Part shown: positions 59,431 to 64,000 of the stretch, piece after piece | How positions within the stretch are numbered: the stretch's first letter is position 1 | How the letters are laid out: every line of letters begins with the position of its first letter | Assembly (NCBI GenBank): GCA_026419785.1 | Contig: JAODTK010005627.1 | Location: forward strand, 93,553 to 157,552 | Source: Sclerodactyla briareus | Lineage: Eukaryota > Echinodermata > Holothuroidea > Dendrochirotida > Sclerodactylidae | Length of the DNA: 64,000 bases | Direction: 5' to 3' | Position numbers and translations under genes: made by a program | Notes under the pieces: generated by a model | What the model was told of the DNA's origin: nothing | Seen by the model: only the letters and a program-made list of their open reading frames with translations | Database searches by the model: none

Positions 59431-59811
59431 CGCCAAGTTCTGGCCCTGTGGATAGCGAAAACAAGCATGAAAACAGATCATGGACCGCCTAAAGACAGCC
59501 TACCTGTCTCCGATTTCAATTCAACCAACGCATACACCATCCACACAGCCACACCGGACACCACCAGGAGAATCATCGTCACCAGCACTCAAGGAGAACA
59601 AGCACCACGCCAAAGCAATCATACAGTTGCCACAATTTACCCTCCTCATCACCATCGTCTCCAGAAAAGGAACAGTTCGAAAGACTAGGTCAGGAAGACA
59701 GCCGTTGTCATGGCCCAGCCGGATGTACAATTGTCGGATGGTTGAATCGAATAGTTGCGCATTGTTGTGGCGTATTACTTTGTCGATTGTTTTGTTTAAC
59801 AAAAAACAATC

Positions 59812-59821
59812 TAGAGGGGAG
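59812..59821 (+). promoter_or_regulatory. Polypurine tract of the Gypsy element
   Basis: AGAGGGGAG lies five bases upstream of the 3' LTR start (TGTAGC at 59827). This is the expected place for the primer of plus-strand DNA synthesis. Confidence 0.7.
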
Positions 59822-59826
59822 CTACT

Positions 59827-60503
59827 TGTAGCAGTTGGTACATATAGTCAATTCATACACCTCTTCCATGGATTCACTCCAACGCCAACTTTCCAAGAAA
59901 CCATTATCTCACTCTGAGTAATAATCTATAGGGTGAGAACAAAGACTTTTGGATATAGCTTGACATTCTATCTGCACACATGCGTAAGACACCACCACTC
60001 TCTCTTCAGCCTTCTTTACATGAGCATCGGTTTAGCTCATAGGCTTGTTTTCAACATTCACTTAAGCCATTTCAAGGCTTAAATTTTACCTATTCTACTC
60101 TTGGACATCAATCAAAACATTTTCACTCACAACTACAATTATAGAGGAGGATGCTAGTACAATATCGTTGTATATGTTTTAGGTATGTCTTTTGTCTCTT
60201 CAACGCCACTTCATTCTTTTCAGGATTACTCGCGTTACGTGTCATTTTAGTTTCTTACCTGAGGATAAACTTTCTTCTGCAGGATCAAATTTTCATGACT
60301 ATTTTCTACAATATGGATCCCTCATATAAACATTGAGAATCGCGATTGGAGCCGTGTACGTTATTTTCGCTCATGGACCATGACAGTCTTGCCGAAGTTC
60401 CAGGCCGAGAAAATCAAAGCACACACGGAGCAATTAAGGTTAGTGGTAAAGATCTGGTTCTTTCATTAAAATTAAAAACCCCACGAACAATTACCCAAAA
60501 TTG
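59827..60503 (+). repeat. 3' LTR of the Gypsy element
   Basis: TGTAGCAGTTGGTACATATA at the start and 'ccccacgaacaattaccc' near the end pair with the 5' LTR. About 160 further bases (60504-60667) separate it from the resumption of arm 2; they match neither the 5' LTR flank nor arm 1. The exact end and target duplication could not be fixed. Confidence 0.85.
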
Positions 60504-61110
60504 CACAGATTTTCCTAGAATTTCACCCTCAACTGACCACAAGACAGCGATTTAGTAAGCGTCATATTCATGTTTACACTCATTACGGCCTAGTGCGAAA
60601 TTAGTAACAATTGCCATTTTCATTATCTAGATTTGCGGAATTTGATCTCTTGACCTGACTACAGTTATTGGGGACACAACGTCTCATATCACCTTGTTGA
60701 TGCAGTCATAGAACTTTGGGGAAATTAAGTGGAGAGGTTGTGAAACGAGTGTTTTCAAGGTCAATGTGGAGGACTGATGGTGAAACAAAACGAGTGGCTG
60801 CTGATCCATAATATGTTACACACGAATGGCCCGTTCCGCATTTTGTTCATGGTATACCGGACTTGCCAAGAGCGAATCGAACCCATTCCAAGAGGCCCAG
60901 CAAGGATGCAGACAGATACTTCCACCCATTGTCAGACGCGATCCACTCGCATGTACACGGAATAGGCAATGCCTCTTTGGCAGTACTTATGTGCATGTGT
61001 GGGTGAGTGATCTTTCGCAGACGGCATTTTAAATGCATACCGCGTTGTTCGTGCTCCAATCCCTTGTGCTGAGCGTCCAGCGAGACGCAGCAGGAATGTT
61101 TTAGCTCAAA

Positions 61111-61202
61111 CCAGCTTATGCTGGTTGAGCTATTGGAATCTGCATTGTCACTCTACTAACTATATATATCTATCTATCTATCTATATAGTATTCCTACTA
61201 TC

Positions 61203-61233
<31 letters not shown>

Positions 61234-62655
61234 CCAGTGTGTTAAAAATTGCTTTTGGCCCCCAAACAATCATTCTGTTATGGATGTCAACCAAAACTTG
61301 GGACACAATGTTCATTGACCCAGGGACATGTTGACCTTGTGGAAGGTCAAGTCAAGGTCATCAACTGGGCAAATGGCCACATGTGTAAAATTTTCAAAAA
61401 TGTATCTCATCCTACAGATTTGGTTGGACGGCGCTGATTGTTTGGTCATAGATGGTCTATAGCGTACCTTCGGGGGTTCAGGAATTTTTGCTCCAAGTCC
61501 CACTGGGGCCTGAGGGCCCATTTGATGGAAATTTCACACAATGTACTCGAAATGCATCTCCTCTACGAGCTTTCAGATTATTTTCTCAAAGATATATGTT
61601 CTTGGGTAGAGGGCCATTGGGGGGTTCGGGGAATTTTGGGCCCAGGGCCAGTTTTGGGCTACAGGGCCTATTATGTGGAAATACCGCAATCTGTACTCTG
61701 CAAATGTAGTGCACAGTTGTGATATCAGTCATATTGATAGTCTAATATCCATAAATTGGGGTTGTACCATGTAATACTCCTTGGTAAGGTAGGGTTCCAT
61801 CAGGGGTGTTGCGGCGTCTGGCTCAAGGCCCAATGTGGGCCCTAGGGCCCCTCATGTTAAATCATGCAAAAAAGCTTTTCTACCAAACCTTGATGCACAA
61901 GTCAGGTTGATGTACTGTAATAATGGCCAGTCTTATAGCCGACCTTCAAGGTTCTCAGGAAGTTTGGACTGAGACCAGTCGGGGCCATATCATGTGCAAT
62001 CACATTTCTGAAAGCATCGCCCGGCCTACAATATTTTTGGTGCAAAGTTCGATCATAATGAGGCTAGCCATACCTACAGCTTTTCAAAAAAATTTGGTCC
62101 ACGAGGATCACTTCGGACCTACAGCCGAATCTAGGTACTTCTACAGTGTGTAAACAATTGTCTTTTTGGGCCCCAAACAGTCATTCGTGATGGATGGTTT
62201 GACCAAATTGAACACAATGTAATTGGACCAATGGGACATGTTTGACTCGGTGAAGGTCAGGGTCAAAGGTTCATTTAAAGGGGCAATATAGGTCATTATA
62301 TGTATAATTTCCAACGTATCTCACCTACAAAGTACATTAGATTTTTTGAATGAAAACTGTGTCATAATGTTCTTCTCTCAGATGGTTTGCAGATTGCGGA
62401 TTTGCACATCAGGCGATTAGAATTAAAAAGTAACATCTGATGGAAAGAAGCAAAACAGTCCATTCTGCGATGGATGTTGATCAGACTTGCCCGATGTTTA
62501 TTGACTGCATTGACATCCGTGGCATATGAAGAGCAATGTCAAAAGTTGTTAACAAGGGGGCCACACAATATGCATTTCGGAAACTGCCTTCTTGGTCTCA
62601 TGATCTTGAACATTTAAAACATCTAATCTTGTCAGTTTGAAGCTACAGCACCATT
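61111..62655 (+). repeat. Tandem-repeat insert in arm 2
   Basis: It begins with a (CTAT)n microsatellite (61161-61234). A unit with 'cccaaacaatcattctgttatggatg' occurs at about 61260, 62172 and 62455. Between them a second type of unit, with 'ttcaggaatttttgctcc' and 'ggcctgagggccc', repeats at about 61480, 61625, 61812 and 61957, a period near 145 bases. Arm 1 lacks the whole segment. Confidence 0.75.
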
Positions 62656-63205
62656 GGTGCGCTTGTGTTCTCGGTATCACCGGCCGGGTATCCCGTCAAT
62701 AGGGTGGAGGCCGACTTAACTGTGCAACCATGGGTTTTACTCGGCTCACTCAGGAACGCGTGATAGCTTGGTATTCTGTGAAGCGCCGTCATGTCTGGTA
62801 TTTATCCGTGCGTTGAATACCATGTCCGTGTGGAGTCACGTATTGTCATTCTCTCTTTGCATTTTGTAGTGCTGTCATATCCCGCGATGCAGTATGGCCA
62901 CTACGTTATTATACCTGCAGTCTTCGGGAGTCTTATGGCGATCTTCGGACAGGACGTTGAGCCACGGTTTCATCTTTCTGATGGCACATGCAGACATTCG
63001 GTTATCGTCCAATGTGTAAGTGACCTCCGCCCTGATGGTGGACACTTGGTGTTCAGGGCATGAATCTTTGTCTTGGGCAGCCTGTTATCAGTGGCTCGTC
63101 GCATCCTGAGCCCTTGCGATTGTTGATCCATCGGCAATAGCAGCCGTTCTCCATTGAAATAGTTTTCGCACCTGTCGGCTATTATTGTGGGCTGCGATTT
63201 TGCTG

Positions 63206-63640
63206 CCATTTCTCTAGGGAGACGCGAATTTATAATTGTTCTCAAGTGCCTCTCTGCATTCTAGTGATGTGGATGGTGCGGCCAGATGTCTACAAACTTT
63301 CTTTCGTTTGTTAAGTGGGGAAGGCCTGCGTTCCACAGCGATCGTAACAATTGTTGTTCGTTTTGTCTTAATTGGAAATTAGTATTTCGTTGACCGTTCA
63401 TTCAAAAATTGCAGGTTTTGCCAACCACGATGGAGGCGGGGGCTGGGTATAGTCGTAACGCCTGCTCCGATGATAACCGCCCCCCCCCCCATCAGCTCTC
63501 AGTTCCATATATGTTCCCATTTATTCCAAACCTGATATGTGCAAATTTCAAGTGAACAAGGGAGAGTGAACAGCGAGCAGTATCCTTTAACTATTCAGCG
63601 GGACTAGTTGCCTTGATCCAATGAAACAAACATTTCTGAT
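63206..63640. other. Unassigned sequence
   Basis: A poly-C run at 63480-63490 is the only feature. It lies beyond the end of detectable arm similarity. Confidence 0.3.
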
Positions 63641-63649
63641 TAACAGACA

Positions 63650-64000
63650 AACGGTCCCTGTGACGTTTCCATACTTAAGAAGGAAAATATAGTAACGAAT
63701 GTGAAAAATAAAAAATGTAATGTTATGTTTTTCCTATAGAGGGAGGGTGAGGACTTAGAAATTTTTACCTGATTCATCCAGACACATTTACACCTGGTTC
63801 CGCAACAACCAGGCGAATTTTTGGTAGAGTCAATTAGCCCCCAAGAAACAAGTATACAACGTAACACAGTATATCGGAACGAATTTTGCAGCTGACTTAT
63901 CCAATTCGACGATATACCACTATTCCCCGTACAACCGGCCTCCACACAACCCAACAAAAGCGATCACCTGGCGTTGGATATGCACGTGAACAGTAGGAGG
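63650..64000 (+). repeat. Dispersed repeat R4, copy 2 (cut by window end)
   Basis: It pairs with 2430-2800 in the same orientation, sharing CACAGTATATCGGAACGAAT, 'cgacgatatacca', and CGTGAACAGTAGGAGG against CGTGAACAGTATGAGG. It continues past the window edge. Confidence 0.7.

Larger units (their letters stand above)
54533..60503 (+). mobile_element. Ty3/Gypsy LTR retrotransposon, complete but frameshifted
   Basis: Two LTRs of about 675 bases flank fragments of gag, protease, reverse transcriptase, RNase H and integrase in the Gypsy order. A purine tract precedes the 3' LTR. No envelope-like frame lies between integrase and the 3' LTR. The reading frame shifts every few tens of codons, so no intact polyprotein can be read. 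The element sits inside arm 2, between blocks adjacent in arm 1, so it inserted after the two arms existed. Clade not fixed; the integrase tail with LPLVLLGLTALKVDIQCSAA resembles CsRn1-like elements from memory. Confidence 0.9.
51658..63205 (+). repeat. Long dispersed repeat, arm 2 (split by insertions)
   Basis: Collinear with arm 1 in four blocks: 51658-52700, 52752-54500, 60668-61110 and 62660-63205, matching 11488-12520, 14215-16050, 16075-16535 and 16535-17165. Between blocks two and three lies the Gypsy element plus about 160 extra bases. Between blocks three and four lies a 1.5-kb tandem-repeat insert. GT-rich runs at 52620-52672 and 52970-53072 are longer than their arm 1 counterparts. 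No shared coding frame was found. Confidence 0.85.

Overview
This window reads as non-coding, repeat-dense animal DNA, most likely from a marine invertebrate. The case rests on a Ty3/Gypsy LTR retrotransposon, the tail of a non-LTR retrotransposon, tRNA-derived SINEs whose tails contain GCGCTATATAA-like strings, elements with Helitron-like 3' ends, many microsatellites and several complex tandem arrays. I could not fix the phylum. No host gene could be identified and no open frame looks like a complete protein. Two or three short stretches might be exons, at low confidence.

Layout. 0.5-4.6 kb holds two copies of a dispersed repeat here called R1, plus one of R4. A CpG-rich patch, a LINE tail and an R2 element follow to about 5.95 kb. 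11.49-17.17 kb is arm 1 of a long repeat whose second arm is at 51.66-63.2 kb, same orientation, about 40 kb apart. 17.5-20.2 kb holds R1 copy C, a 310-bp tandem array, and R2 copy b. 20.6-33 kb holds SINE relics, a 137-bp array, R1 copy E, R2 copy c, a hairpin-rich MITE-like element, a tandem duplication and a clear SINE. 34.2-36.1 kb is a GC/CAA-rich block of inverted and tandem repeats. 41-43.4 kb holds a minus-strand SINE and R1 copy D joined to a 58-bp satellite. 45-47 kb is a 305-bp array, followed by R2 copy d, a SINE and a 61-bp AT-rich satellite to 50.2 kb. Arm 2 (51.66-63.2 kb) is split by a complete Gypsy element (54.5-60.5 kb) and by a 1.5-kb tandem-repeat insert. R4 returns at the right edge.

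How the parts relate. Nearly everything is mobile or tandem DNA. Comparing copies gives the order of events: the long repeat existed first, then the Gypsy element and the tandem insert entered arm 2, and a separate 1.7-kb segment distinguishes arm 1. Paired copies, including the two LTRs of the one Gypsy element, differ largely by single-base gaps. That pattern is expected from uncorrected long reads as well as from decay, so broken reading frames here should not be taken as proof of pseudogenes.
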